Shown in pieces: positions 1-9,951 of a DNA stretch of 64,000 nucleotides. Made by a program: the position numbers and the translations under genes. Position 1 is the first letter of the stretch. Each line of letters begins with the position of its first letter. Under the pieces are notes generated by a model. That model was not told where the DNA came from. It did no database searches and saw only the letters and a program-made list of their open reading frames with translations. This DNA is from Debaryomyces hansenii CBS767 (lineage: Eukaryota > Ascomycota > Pichiomycetes > Serinales > Debaryomycetaceae), in contig NC_006049.2 in NCBI RefSeq assembly GCF_000006445.2, forward strand, positions 992,001 through 1,056,000. Direction: 5' to 3'.

Positions 1-583
1 CACTGAAGGATCTGAAGCGAATAAATTAAAGGAAAATGTAAATGCAAATGCAATGTTAGGCTGTTCCAAAGGTGATAAGCCATCATATGAAAAACAACGG
101 GCCTCTTTATTACGCACGCAGCTTTCACGGCCAACTGTTGGAATAGATCGAGCAAGATTCACTCAAGAAATACAGGCGAAGTCCAAACCATACACTGAAG
201 TACAATACGTGTGCACTCCTTCACTTTCAGACGCTTTGAAGCTCGAATTCAAAGATAGAAGGGGGCCTGCTTTGAACCAACCTTTGGCAGATAATAACTC
301 GAAATTAGACTTATCGACTTTGCCAAAAAGAAAAAATACTCAGGTTGCTCCATTTTGTAATGAAGTTGATCTCAATGAGGAAAATAACGACGATGCCATA
401 TTGATAAATTGGTTCACAGAAGAAATAAAGTTAAATGATACAGATTATAGAGAAATACCAACTACACATGTACCGATTTTAAAAAAATTATTAAAGGGCT
501 TGAGGTATTATTTGGATTTTCTGAAATCTGAAGCAGGACAAAGACGTCGAACCAAGAATGTTCAATTGGAAGCAAAAACTTAG
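1..583 (+). CDS. 3' end of an unidentified gene (partial)
   Basis: The reading frame is open from the left window edge (frame starting at base 2) to TAA at 581-583, so this is the C-terminal ~193 residues of a longer protein. An in-frame ATG at 53 is probably internal, because the frame continues upstream without a stop. The visible part is polar and rich in Lys, Asn and Glu. It has a disordered first half and a more ordered end (NWFTEEIKLND followed by a Leu/Lys helix, LKKLLKGLRYYLDFLKSE) and a basic tail (QRRRTKN). I recognise no domain and assign no function. It is convergent with ARP10, 95 bases away. Confidence 0.7.
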   Translation, partial: TEGSEANKLKENVNANAMLGCSKGDKPSYEKQRASLLRTQLSRPTVGIDRARFTQEIQAKSKPYTEVQYVCTPSLSDALKLEFKDRRGPALNQPLADNNSKLDLSTLPKRKNTQVAPFCNEVDLNEENNDDAILINWFTEEIKLNDTDYREIPTTHVPILKKLLKGLRYYLDFLKSEAGQRRRTKNVQLEAKT

Positions 584-678
584 AAAATAGCCAATTTAGT
601 CGTGAATTAAATTTGAAATGATACAGCAACGTAAGTTAGCTTAGCTAAATGATATATATATATTTCTATATGTCACAC

Positions 679-1878
679 TTAACCATTTTTATAAAGTGAA
701 TTAAATGCATCTGGTATATTTGTTAAGCGAATGCCATCGTGTGAGATTGAATTCTTTAGAATTTCTTTCGTTATCTCTTGGGACTTCCATACCTTTTCAT
801 TCTGTCGCACTAAGGTAGTAGAACAATATAAAGAGCACCCAGCCCACAGTCCTAAAGTGACTTTGCAACTTGCATTACCGATGACCAAATTTCTGACTTC
901 CCGTATAAGTCGTGTTTTAAATCCAGGAATATTAGATGCTTCTCCAGTTATTATTATATTTTCAAGTAAGACTGGCCTGACGTCGATTGGTGACTTTTTG
1001 ACAATGGATACTATTACCTGACATATCTTATCTTCCTCGAAAAATAAAGATTCTACCACTTCATATCGTAATCTATTTGGAATACTGATGCCTTTTGAAA
1101 TTTGAAATAGCCTTGTATCATTTTCCTTTTCGTCTATAGGTCTGACATAGACGGCATTTGCAATAAAATTTTCGATAATATCAAATAAGTCGTTTCTTTC
1201 TAACAATGCATTTACATCTTCATCTTCCAATTCTATCAATTTCTCTATAATCTTGTAATGCAATGAACTACCATTGAACCTTTTAGAATCCTCTAAGTGA
1301 CTCAATATCCTGAGGTCTATAATTGTGTTTAGAAGTAATAAATCCCACCGCACATTGACTACTAGCCCATTTGTGTTATTTGCACCTATTACATGCAACA
1401 TAGGCTCGGGTACCCATATTATCGATTTAACTCCAATCTTCGATAGCAAAATCGTTGAAATTCTAGACTTTTCTAGTATCGAATAGCTGGAATCAACTAT
1501 AATTATCTTTGTTTTCGAAGGTGAAACTAGCAAATGATTATTAAAAATATCCAAGAGTTTAACTTGCAAATTATTTCCTGATATACTTTTTGACTGTCTT
1601 GGATTATTACTATGATCTCTGGAATATATTTCTGATACCCTTTTTATAACTGCATTGGATGAAAATAAAGATGATATAACCATATCATGTTGCTCAGAAG
1701 TCATTGAAGCATCGCTTACATTATAATATGGAGGTACGGAAGATGAAGCCCTTTGAGTATTCTGGTCAACAGATTTAATCGTTACTAAAGGCAATGCATC
1801 ACCGGCAAACCCTGCTCGAATAAATGTTGAGCATATGTCAAGAATGACAGGATAATATTCGTTACTTGACCTTGCCAT
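679..1878 (-). CDS. ARP10: Actin-related protein, Arp10-like
   Basis: 399-residue divergent member of the actin fold family. The start is the ATG at 1878 (MARSSNEYYP); the frame is open two codons further, but only to a GTG. The N-terminus keeps the first strand-loop of actins (ILDICSTFIRAGFAGD) and the C-terminal part keeps an adenosine-loop-like IITGEASNIPGF. The second phosphate loop, normally DxGxG, is replaced by VVNVRWDLLL, so ATP binding is doubtful. Arp10/Arp11-type proteins cap the pointed end of the dynactin Arp1 filament in nuclear migration; that role is inferred from the length and the degree of divergence. Another divergent ARP is possible. It lies 80 bases downstream of RAD3 in the same orientation. 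Confidence 0.65.
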   Translation of the reverse strand: MARSSNEYYPVILDICSTFIRAGFAGDALPLVTIKSVDQNTQRASSSVPPYYNVSDASMTSEQHDMVISSLFSSNAVIKRVSEIYSRDHSNNPRQSKSISGNNLQVKLLDIFNNHLLVSPSKTKIIIVDSSYSILEKSRISTILLSKIGVKSIIWVPEPMLHVIGANNTNGLVVNVRWDLLLLNTIIDLRILSHLEDSKRFNGSSLHYKIIEKLIELEDEDVNALLERNDLFDIIENFIANAVYVRPIDEKENDTRLFQISKGISIPNRLRYEVVESLFFEEDKICQVIVSIVKKSPIDVRPVLLENIIITGEASNIPGFKTRLIREVRNLVIGNASCKVTLGLWAGCSLYCSTTLVRQNEKVWKSQEITKEILKNSISHDGIRLTNIPDAFNSLYKNG

Positions 1879-1958
1879 ACTCACACAGCTATGAGAGAGA
1901 ATCAGAATTTATTCTATTTTGTAAATTCGCGTTATTTTTACATTCAGTATTTACGTAA

Positions 1959-4343
1959 TTAAAGTAAAGCTAAATCATCATCATCTATATCCATGAATTC
2001 ATCATCTTCTTCATTATCGTTACCATTCTCCTGTTTAGGCTTCTCTTCGGCGGCACTTATTTGATGTTGATGTTCTCTCTGGAATTTTTCTAATTGTTCT
2101 AAGTTCCAAACAGATACACCTTCCTGGTCATTAGGATTGGTAGGTTGAGCTAAACTTCTTAAAAATTTCTTAGCATTAGCTAAAGCCATATCAGTTGACA
2201 AGTTAGTATCTGAATCATTTAATGCTTGAGCAATCCATTTAGGTAATTGATTTTTCTTCCGTGAGAATCTTCTATCAGCTAAGACCATAATACCGTAATC
2301 ATCTTTACCTCTCAAGACTCTACCTAAGCACTGAGCGGCATGTCTCATTGCATCGAAAGATAAGAAATCATTTTCTCTTATTTGATAATGATCTCTTAAG
2401 AATTCCAAACGAGCTTTCAAGATTCTGGATTCAGTATACTGGAATGGAATACCGATCATTAAAACCGTTCTACCATAATGATGGTCAAAATCAATACCCT
2501 CAGAAACTTTTCCACGAGCGACTGATAATAATATGGCACCCCTCCCATTAGAGCATGCCTTCCTATAAGTCTCCAACGCTAAAGATGTTTCTTGTGCATC
2601 AGGTGTTTCTACAAGGATTAATTTATATTTCCAAACTTCATCTAACACACCCATATTCTGCCACATAGAAATAATAGATTCCATATATAAATAGGACGGA
2701 AAGAAAACAACCATCCCATCCGGAACAATTTTGGCAAATTCAATTAATAGGGAACCATAGTTTCTAACGACGGACGGATCATTACGTATTTCAAATCTTG
2801 AAGAAATTGACACTTGGTCAGATCCCTTTGTTACTATCATTGGTAAGAACGATCTTCTTGCTAATGTCATTGTATAAGATTCTTGAATAACAGTCTGGAA
2901 ATTAAGCATCTTTGGATACATGTCTAACGGAGAAATAGTACCTGAAGTTATGATAACTGATGAAAATCTTTCGAACACAGGCTTGATGGCGATCGAGGCA
3001 TCTAAGCAAGTGAAATGCAATATTGGATTTGGAACAGTGGAGCCTTCAGTCTCAAACGGCTCTAAAATTAATTGAAATCCTGTATCATAAGTTGATACTA
3101 GTGTGGCGAAAGTAGCTATATCTTTCAATGCTGTGAAATCTTCAATTTCAGAAAGTTCCAATGTTCTCACTAAAAGAGACAACCTTTCCGAACAAAATTT
3201 TAAAGGTTTTCTATCTATAAATGTTAGATCTTTTAGATGCTGCAAGAAACTTATAGGAGTTTCGCTAATGACGTGTAAAACCTTCATTCTAGTTTTCAAG
3301 TATTCAATAAATCTCTTCAAAAATGAAATAAAGTGCTCAGCTTTTCTTATGTTACCAGGTATAGCTTCATCTAATAAATCTTGTGGTAATGTAGGATTAC
3401 TCATGAATAGCTCTTCATCGCGAGCTATTTCGGCTTGCCTCAAACCCTCTACTAATTTTTCATATTCATTCTGAAGTTTTTCGCTATCCTGTGACTTCAT
3501 ATCATCTACCGCATCTCCCAATTTATTAGCCCCTCGAGTAGCTCTTTTAAGAGTATCGTCGGTAAGGTCCAAAGATAGGGATTCGATACAGACGTTATCA
3601 ATATTATGCGCTTCATCAAATATAATTATACTGTCCTTCGATATCTCTTTGGATACACGATCAGCAATTTTGGGATCCAACAAATAGTGGTATGAATAAA
3701 TAATAATGTTACAAAATGGTATCATCCTTCTTACTGTGAAATATGGACAAGTACCAACCTCTTTACAATGATTGATCAACGCATCAAAAGAATACACTCC
3801 CGCCGGGATCAAATTATGCTGATCCATTTCATTAAGCAGTTCATGAAATGAGCATAATGCATTAGCTTCTGGATCTTGTGTTTGCTCTGTATTAATTAAC
3901 CCATTTTCAATCTTTTTTTTTAACTGCCCATTAGTGACTCTTCTACACTTTTCATCAACCACAATTCCTTTACGTTCTTTCGATATAGTCGGATGTAAAC
4001 ATAAGTTTTTTCTACTTGATAATCCCAACCCTCTAAACTCTTCCACATAACCTAATTGCTCAGCTCTAAACTTCATTAAATTATGCAATTCTATCAATGC
4101 TTTTTCAATCTCAGACATGGTACGAGAACAATAAACAACCTTCCTATGTTCAGGGTAATGCATTTGGTATGCAACCGTTATAGATAACAACGAAATAGTC
4201 TTTCCAGTACCCGAAGGCATCTCTAATATACAATTTCCACCTACATCTAATGTCTTCTTTATATCACACATATATGCATATTGCTCGGGATAAATCCTAG
4301 GATATGGAAATAGAATTGGCAAGTCATCTATGTAAAACTTCAT
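1959..4343 (-). CDS. RAD3: TFIIH 5'-3' DNA helicase Rad3 (XPD)
   Basis: 794-residue XPD/Rad3 superfamily 2 helicase, a TFIIH core subunit that opens DNA in nucleotide excision repair and supports RNA polymerase II initiation. Visible motifs are Walker A (MPSGTGKT, residues 42-49), the DEAH box (IIIFDEAHNID), four cysteines of the Fe-S domain (KNLCLHP, DEKCRR, ANALCSF, GTCPYF) and C-terminal motifs V/VI (ARGKVSEGID, AAQCLGRVLRGK). The tail is acidic, ending in DDDDLALL. The start chosen is ATG 4343, giving MKFYIDDLP, the family-typical beginning. An in-frame ATG at 4487 would add 48 low-complexity residues and is probably leader sequence. Length agrees with the ~780-residue yeast protein. Confidence 0.96.
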   Translation of the reverse strand: MKFYIDDLPILFPYPRIYPEQYAYMCDIKKTLDVGGNCILEMPSGTGKTISLLSITVAYQMHYPEHRKVVYCSRTMSEIEKALIELHNLMKFRAEQLGYVEEFRGLGLSSRKNLCLHPTISKERKGIVVDEKCRRVTNGQLKKKIENGLINTEQTQDPEANALCSFHELLNEMDQHNLIPAGVYSFDALINHCKEVGTCPYFTVRRMIPFCNIIIYSYHYLLDPKIADRVSKEISKDSIIIFDEAHNIDNVCIESLSLDLTDDTLKRATRGANKLGDAVDDMKSQDSEKLQNEYEKLVEGLRQAEIARDEELFMSNPTLPQDLLDEAIPGNIRKAEHFISFLKRFIEYLKTRMKVLHVISETPISFLQHLKDLTFIDRKPLKFCSERLSLLVRTLELSEIEDFTALKDIATFATLVSTYDTGFQLILEPFETEGSTVPNPILHFTCLDASIAIKPVFERFSSVIITSGTISPLDMYPKMLNFQTVIQESYTMTLARRSFLPMIVTKGSDQVSISSRFEIRNDPSVVRNYGSLLIEFAKIVPDGMVVFFPSYLYMESIISMWQNMGVLDEVWKYKLILVETPDAQETSLALETYRKACSNGRGAILLSVARGKVSEGIDFDHHYGRTVLMIGIPFQYTESRILKARLEFLRDHYQIRENDFLSFDAMRHAAQCLGRVLRGKDDYGIMVLADRRFSRKKNQLPKWIAQALNDSDTNLSTDMALANAKKFLRSLAQPTNPNDQEGVSVWNLEQLEKFQREHQHQISAAEEKPKQENGNDNEEDDEFMDIDDDDLALL

Positions 4344-4686
4344 CGCTATATTGTATGTAGTTGTTGTGCCAAGTGTCGATTCAGAATCTACTGGAAAAAA
4401 CTCAATATATTTTATCTTTACATCAGATAAATCCTTCGCGAAGTGTTTTTTTTTATATTGATAATTGACTAGCAAATCGATTATCATGCATTTGAAACAA
4501 GATACATTATGCTAATTATATATACATACTATAACCGTACGATACTAAGATAAACACTTGATATATTATAATACATTTTTACAGGGATTCTTACTCATTA
4601 CCAATGCTTTTCCCCTAATACCTCATACCCCATCATTCGACATATTAAATTGCAATACACTTTCGAATATACGGCTCATAAACGGC
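4344..4686. other. Intergenic: RAD3 leader / ADK2 3' region
   Basis: This stretch holds the RAD3 upstream region, including an open frame in phase with RAD3 that reaches back to ATG 4487, and the short region downstream of ADK2. I see no RNA gene, splice signals or repeat here. Confidence 0.6.
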
Positions 4687-5370
4687 TTAGACCCCAAAGT
4701 TTTGCAATATCAAATTAGACAACTTAGGGAATATGACATCAGATGTAGAACCGCTAACTTTGTACAAGACATCTTTATTATTGTAGAAATCCTTCAATGA
4801 ACCAATCTCCTTATTATATTGATCTAATCTTTTTTGAAACACTTCTGCTGTGTCATCTTCACGTTTTGATAATGGCTCACCTGTGATATCATCTTTGAAA
4901 GGCACCCTTGGTGGATTGTAGTCTAAATTATAAACTCTACCACTGGGAACATGCACCCACCTAGCCTCTATTCTTTCCAAAATGACCTTTTGATCCACAT
5001 CCAATTCAACAACCATGTTTATATTGGAATTATTTGTATGCAACGTGTTGTCTAATGCAACAGCCTGGTTTGACGTACGGGGAAATCCATCTAATAACCA
5101 AGCAGCTTTTTTGTCTAACCAATCCATCTCGTGTAACTGTTTGGTAATTAATCTCACCATCGTTGTATCTGGAACTAATTTACCATTTTTGATATACTTA
5201 GATGCCTCGAGGCCAATACTAGTGCCCGAGTTTATCTGATTTCTCAAAATATCTCCAGATGATAATGAGTTTATTTTTGGAAACTGGAGCAATAACTTAG
5301 TTGTTTGAGTACCTTTCCCGGATCCTGGTGCTCCTAACAATAACAATCTAGGCGGTTTAACGAGAGGCAT
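4687..5370 (-). CDS. ADK2: Mitochondrial GTP:AMP phosphotransferase (adenylate kinase 2)
   Basis: 227-residue nucleoside monophosphate kinase. The P-loop GAPGSGKGT lies at residues 13-21. It is followed by the AMP-binding region (SSGDILRNQI), DGFPRTSNQA, the LID arginine region (ERIEARWVHVPSGRVYN) and a long-type LID without zinc cysteines, as in mitochondrial AK3/Adk2. I chose ATG 5370 (MPLVKPPRLL). The open frame continues 75 codons upstream, but that part is extremely Ile/Phe-rich and looks like AT-rich leader rather than protein. Length matches the 225-residue S. cerevisiae Adk2. The enzyme converts GTP + AMP to GDP + ADP in the matrix. RAD3 follows in the same orientation. Confidence 0.93.
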   Translation of the reverse strand: MPLVKPPRLLLLGAPGSGKGTQTTKLLLQFPKINSLSSGDILRNQINSGTSIGLEASKYIKNGKLVPDTTMVRLITKQLHEMDWLDKKAAWLLDGFPRTSNQAVALDNTLHTNNSNINMVVELDVDQKVILERIEARWVHVPSGRVYNLDYNPPRVPFKDDITGEPLSKREDDTAEVFQKRLDQYNKEIGSLKDFYNNKDVLYKVSGSTSDVIFPKLSNLILQNFGV

Positions 5371-5973
5371 TAATATAATGATAGAGTAAAGAATAAAAAA
5401 AAATGGGGAAATAATAATATAAATAATCGTTACACGAAAGAAGCTCGGATTTACTGGAACAGAAATGAGTCTTATCAACCGCACAAGCAAATTTTGTTGG
5501 AACCGAGAGATGCTAAAGATTTTTTTCGGTATTATGGATATATAAAAGAGGCGGTCTTGACTTGTATAACGAAAATCATGTAGTTTCAAATCCAACTCTA
5601 AATTGATTTCTGAAACTAGAACAGGTTCCAGCTTTCGTATACAAAACCCTATTCAAAAATATGGATTAAATAATTTTATCTTTGTAATATTAAGTAAACT
5701 ACTTATTCCACTAATAAGATTCATTTTTATTTTTTTTATTATTAAAAAGGTATTTTCCTTCATTCTAGTAATTGTAAATTTATAGTCTGTTTTTATGTTA
5801 CGAATGTCTATAAGAATCATTTGTAAATAGAATTTGTAGTGACAATATGCCACACGGACTTAATTACAAGTAGTATATCAATGCTAGATAATGGGATTAT
5901 TATTAATACATAAAAGAAAATAAAGAAAAGTACAGTGCCTCTATTTAGATCATATTTGGGCGAGAACAGCGAT
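5371..5973. other. Intergenic: ADK2 promoter / LEO1 3' region
   Basis: About 600 very AT-rich bases with many A/T runs. Short open frames on both strands have low-complexity Ile/Phe/Lys composition and I do not consider them genes. No tRNA, intron or repeat element was seen. Confidence 0.6.
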
Positions 5974-7152
5974 CTATTCTTCGTCGTCAGAATCAATAAT
6001 TCTCCGCTTCTTCCTTGCTTGCTTGTTATCTTCTTCTTCTTCTTCTCTTTGATGAGTGGATTGTTCGTTATTTTGCAGCTCTTCTTCGGTTTCGTCTCGA
6101 TTACTATACTTAGAAGCACCTTCGTCCTTTAATTTCTTCAATCTTTCGGACCCCTTTTCAAATTCTTCCTCTTCTTCGTCGTCGTCGAAGCCCTCTTCTT
6201 CTTCCTCTTCGTCGTTGGCAATGAAATCGTCTTCCTCGTCGTATTCTTCATCACCATAAGTTCTTTCGAATCTTTCGTAGGCAGGCTCGTAAGAGTTTCT
6301 CATGCCAGGCACAGGACTGTTTGTTCTTTCTAATCTTTCTTCTTGTAATCTTCTCTTCATTTCCATCTGTCTCTTCATTTTAAGCGACTTCTTTTCATTT
6401 TCATCGGCCATTCTTTGTTTTAATAACGGATCGTTATCCGTAATTGTGTTCAAGATTTTATCTTTCTTTTGAATATTCTTAACTGCCTCAGTTAATTTTT
6501 TATGGGTGGATGTAAAAGCTGACGATGGCAATAAGTTTACCAGCTTGTTTATTATCGAATCATTTTGTAAAATTTCGTAATCGTCATGAGTTTTAACCAA
6601 AAAATTATCATAAACCGGTAATTCTTTATAATCAAACATTTCGCTTCCTATTTTCAATGAAATTGATCCGTCATTCCATTGTACAAAATGGGCATTTGAT
6701 TGCTTAATGATTTCATCATTACCACTGTTAGTGTATCTCCATCTTATAGTATTTTCATTCAATAATTTTTCTGCATTCAAATCATTTTGGACTTGCTTTG
6801 CATTCATAGAACTATTCTTTCTTTCAATTGCATTTTGACCAACTTTTTCCTTGAATTCAGTAGGGTCGAATGGATGGGCTTCTACATTCAAAAACACTGG
6901 CATTTTCAACGTATATGTGTCTTCCTCTGGCTTATGTGCTACAGCATGACGAGGTAAAGCTATATCAAGTGTCTTCAACTCGTGTTCCTCTTTGTCGTCG
7001 TCGTCGTTTCCATCTGTATCGTCCTCGTCTTCGTTATCTTCACCATTCTCCATCTGCGTTTCAGTTTGTTGTTCATCATCTTCACCGAATAAGTCATCAA
7101 CCTCGTCATTTTCCTGATTCATACCATGATCATTTGCTTCTAAATCTGACAT
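5974..7152 (-). CDS. LEO1: Paf1 complex subunit Leo1
   Basis: 392-residue nuclear protein. It has the family layout: an acidic N-terminus (VDDLFGEDDE, then a Glu/Asp-rich stretch to about residue 56), a conserved Leo1 core at about residues 60-240 (LPRHAVAHKPEEDTYTLKMP, NTIRWRYTNSG, VQWNDGSISLKIGSEMFDY), a basic coiled segment (KMKRQMEMKRRLQEERLER) and an acidic/basic tail ending KKRRIIDSDDEE. Leo1 pairs with Paf1 in the elongation complex that travels with RNA polymerase II and promotes H2B ubiquitylation and H3K4 methylation. The conserved core makes the call secure. Confidence 0.94.
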   Translation of the reverse strand: MSDLEANDHGMNQENDEVDDLFGEDDEQQTETQMENGEDNEDEDDTDGNDDDDKEEHELKTLDIALPRHAVAHKPEEDTYTLKMPVFLNVEAHPFDPTEFKEKVGQNAIERKNSSMNAKQVQNDLNAEKLLNENTIRWRYTNSGNDEIIKQSNAHFVQWNDGSISLKIGSEMFDYKELPVYDNFLVKTHDDYEILQNDSIINKLVNLLPSSAFTSTHKKLTEAVKNIQKKDKILNTITDNDPLLKQRMADENEKKSLKMKRQMEMKRRLQEERLERTNSPVPGMRNSYEPAYERFERTYGDEEYDEEDDFIANDEEEEEEGFDDDEEEEEFEKGSERLKKLKDEGASKYSNRDETEEELQNNEQSTHQREEEEEDNKQARKKRRIIDSDDEE

Positions 7153-7459
7153 TTCGATCTAAAGCAGTATATCCTTCCAAATAGAAATAGAAATAGAACG
7201 TATTACAGCTATTTTACTGAATTTTTCAGTCAAAGATTGACATTTCAAAATTTGGTCAATACACGTACAACCGACCTTATGGCTTCGTATAGAGATCATT
7301 AATAAAGATACACTAATATACAATAGATTGAACAATTATGAGTACACTTAGAGACTCAAGATTAACGAAGTAAAAGAAAAAGGGTACAAGTATAAATAAA
7401 TAGAATTAATACACGTTATCATACGAAACTTCCTTAATATTACAAACAAGTTATGCCAA
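7153..7459. other. Intergenic: LEO1 promoter / RhoGAP 3' region
   Basis: About 300 AT-rich bases between two genes of the same orientation. Nothing recognisable beyond A/T runs. Confidence 0.6.
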
Positions 7460-9367
7460 TCACTCAACTTTAGTGTTAGATACCGTCACCGGTGGAGTCG
7501 AAACAACAATAGAAACATTGGGAGTGAAATTTGCTTCGTCGAGAGCATGATTGCCATCGGTAACAAATTTAAACTCATCTGGGCTAATTACTGAGTTTTT
7601 AATGTCCACTTCCGGTGTATCGTCGTCATTTTCATCGTCAGTGATTTCGAAGTCATGGTCTGAATCCACAATAGACAAAGATTTCGAATTGACATTATTC
7701 TGATATCCAACCAAGTCTTCGTGGTTGGATGATGACGATAAGGATTTGCTATGATAACGTTTGAAAGCAGGTTTGTTCAATAAAGAGGATTCCATACCTA
7801 ACGGGGTTGTACTCGTTGATGTCAAATTACTGGCAGCATCTTCCGATTGCTGAGATAACTGGTTTCGTTCTTGCTGCTGCTGATATTGTTCTCGCGATGG
7901 GATATGTGACTGCTTTGATTCACAATCAGTTTGGCCTGCCTTGTCCAATGACGTAGAAGAAACTTGCTTCGATCTGGACGTTCCCAGTTTTGCCGGATTC
8001 TGGTTCGGTAACAATATATAGGCATATTGAATTAAAAATTCAACTACCAATTGGGATAATGCATATTCTATCGGATCCATATCATGACTTGGATGCGATA
8101 AAATAGATGGTTGGAATATTGCCGCTAAATTTCTAGACGGCATCAAATTCTCACTGGAGTTATTTTGCACCATTGCCAATAAATCTAATATATAAAATAA
8201 TAGTTGTTTCGATAAATTCGGTAAATTGTCAACCATTGCCTTATATTCATCAATGGCATCATGTATATCTTTGGTTAATTTCGTATAATTCTTTAGCTTC
8301 TTAGCTTTGCTTTTACCGTCGATGTTATTCCTATTAGCAGCTTGACTTAAATCTGCTTGGGATTGAGAATTTGACTGAGGGTTAGGCTGCGATGGAGATG
8401 GACTTTTCGATGCATTTTTTGAATCCCAAACGTCCTGTGAACCTTGCGAGGTAGACAGATTTGATTTATTGAATCTCCCAATATTTGTTTCTGTTAGCGG
8501 TTGAGAGTCATTTGAGGACAATAGCTCAGGATTTGCATTGGTTCTTTTATCATCATTATTTAACGAAAGATCAGTAGTTGACTTTTTATATGGTTTGTTT
8601 GGATTTTCCGCTTTGTATTTCATATAGTGTATTATTCTTTGTCTCTTTCTCAATGGTTCTCTAAACGATTCATATAAATCCAAAGTTATTAATGGTTCCG
8701 GTAAAGCATTTAAGTATCTCCTTAAAACTGACGCGGCATCGTGAACTGTATAGCCATCCCAGTTCAATTTTTTTCCAAAGTCTGGAGGGGAATTAAATAT
8801 CAATTGTAACTCTTTTACTCTTTTCGAGGAACCCCCAACTCTGAATATACCTTCGATATTCAAACCGTTTGCTTTTAAATAAACCCCACACTTAGCTACC
8901 ACAATGGGGATTTTCCCATATTGTAGAACATGGTCGGAGTCTTCATTTGTCAATATTGAAATTTTGGCTGATGCCTGTTTTATAGCTTCCTCCAAGGACA
9001 CGCCAAAGTATTTACTGTTTTCATCCACAAGGGGATTATGTTGTAAAAATGAGTCTCTGTGCTGTCTTATACTAGAACTCTTTTCCGATTGATTAAACGA
9101 GTTCGAACGCACTCTGTTCAAATTATTCGTCGACCTCGACTTGTGGTGTAGTATTGGCCTCAAAAACTCCTGATGCGAATGCGGACTGTGCACCTGGGTC
9201 TGGCTGTTATTTATCGACTTCGTAGGCGATCTTGATTCCACGGGAAACACGTCGCTATCAGAGGGCACATCGTTGACACTGTCGCTGGACATAAGACTGC
9301 CCCGCTTCAAGTTCTTGACCCACCCGAAAATAGAATTCCTGTTAGTTGGCGACAGCGAATGGCTCAT
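7460..9367 (-). CDS. SAC7: Rho GTPase-activating protein, Sac7/Bag7 type
   Basis: 635 residues. A Ser-rich N-terminus (1-115) precedes a RhoGAP domain beginning YFGVSLEEAIKQA (120). The catalytic arginine finger is in EGIFRVGGSSKR (R176) and the signature ALPEPLI is near residue 221. The domain is split by a ~110-residue polar insertion (about 252-360) and resumes with KLTKDIHDAID, LPNLSKQLLFYILDLL and NLAAIFQPSIL. The C-terminus (from ~455) is disordered and Ser/Gln-rich. Sac7 and Bag7 switch off Rho1 in cell-wall and actin signalling. The RhoGAP call is firm; SAC7 versus BAG7 orthology is inference. Confidence 0.8.
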   Translation of the reverse strand: MSHSLSPTNRNSIFGWVKNLKRGSLMSSDSVNDVPSDSDVFPVESRSPTKSINNSQTQVHSPHSHQEFLRPILHHKSRSTNNLNRVRSNSFNQSEKSSSIRQHRDSFLQHNPLVDENSKYFGVSLEEAIKQASAKISILTNEDSDHVLQYGKIPIVVAKCGVYLKANGLNIEGIFRVGGSSKRVKELQLIFNSPPDFGKKLNWDGYTVHDAASVLRRYLNALPEPLITLDLYESFREPLRKRQRIIHYMKYKAENPNKPYKKSTTDLSLNNDDKRTNANPELLSSNDSQPLTETNIGRFNKSNLSTSQGSQDVWDSKNASKSPSPSQPNPQSNSQSQADLSQAANRNNIDGKSKAKKLKNYTKLTKDIHDAIDEYKAMVDNLPNLSKQLLFYILDLLAMVQNNSSENLMPSRNLAAIFQPSILSHPSHDMDPIEYALSQLVVEFLIQYAYILLPNQNPAKLGTSRSKQVSSTSLDKAGQTDCESKQSHIPSREQYQQQQERNQLSQQSEDAASNLTSTSTTPLGMESSLLNKPAFKRYHSKSLSSSSNHEDLVGYQNNVNSKSLSIVDSDHDFEITDDENDDDTPEVDIKNSVISPDEFKFVTDGNHALDEANFTPNVSIVVSTPPVTVSNTKVE

Positions 9368-9951
9368 ACTATTAGACTCTGATTATTCCGCCAACGCTTT
9401 CACTATTTTCCTGCAAATTACTAATGTCAATCACAAATGACCAAAATCACCGTCTAATTCTAGCCTTCTTTTTCTTTGCAAATACACTCTATAAAGATAC
9501 CTCTCCAGTACCTGTATCCACAATTATCGTTGTAACTTAATTGATCCGTTTAACCGCAACTATTAGCTCTCTAAATCTCTGATGCAATAACTGCTCAGTA
9601 AATAATGCTATTGCTATCTTCAGTATATTATACTACCAAATCAGTTTATACGTTTACAAAAAACTCTATAACTATAGTCTTTCAATACGAACACCGTTGT
9701 AACTGATATTTTTAGCTTTCTAGGTACTTTTACCTCCTTTGTACTAGTATAAAGTAGTACTATTGTTATTAATGTCCTTTTTTATTTTTAACCATGAACA
9801 TGTGGTTTACAGGTTGGAGTTGCAGCCCCCATGTTTTACAGTTTAGATAATAGGCGAAGTCTAGACTTACTTATACCAGTTATTACTACTTTGGACATCA
9901 ATGTCTATTTACAATCAAGATCAGAGTATATTTATAGAACTATGAAGACTA
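9368..9951. other. Intergenic: RhoGAP promoter / RVS167 3' region
   Basis: About 580 AT-rich bases between two minus-strand genes. I see A/T tracts and short imperfect inverted repeats (for example around 9740-9765) but no RNA gene, mobile element or convincing open frame. Confidence 0.55.

Noticed and set aside
5603..6119. Several short open frames in both orientations
   Set aside because: Low-complexity Ile/Phe/Lys frames in AT-rich DNA or antisense of LEO1.
9101..9125. GTTCGAAC B-box-like match
   Set aside because: Inside the RhoGAP coding region without a foldable tRNA around it; a similar match in BNA2 near 14570 was rejected for the same reason.
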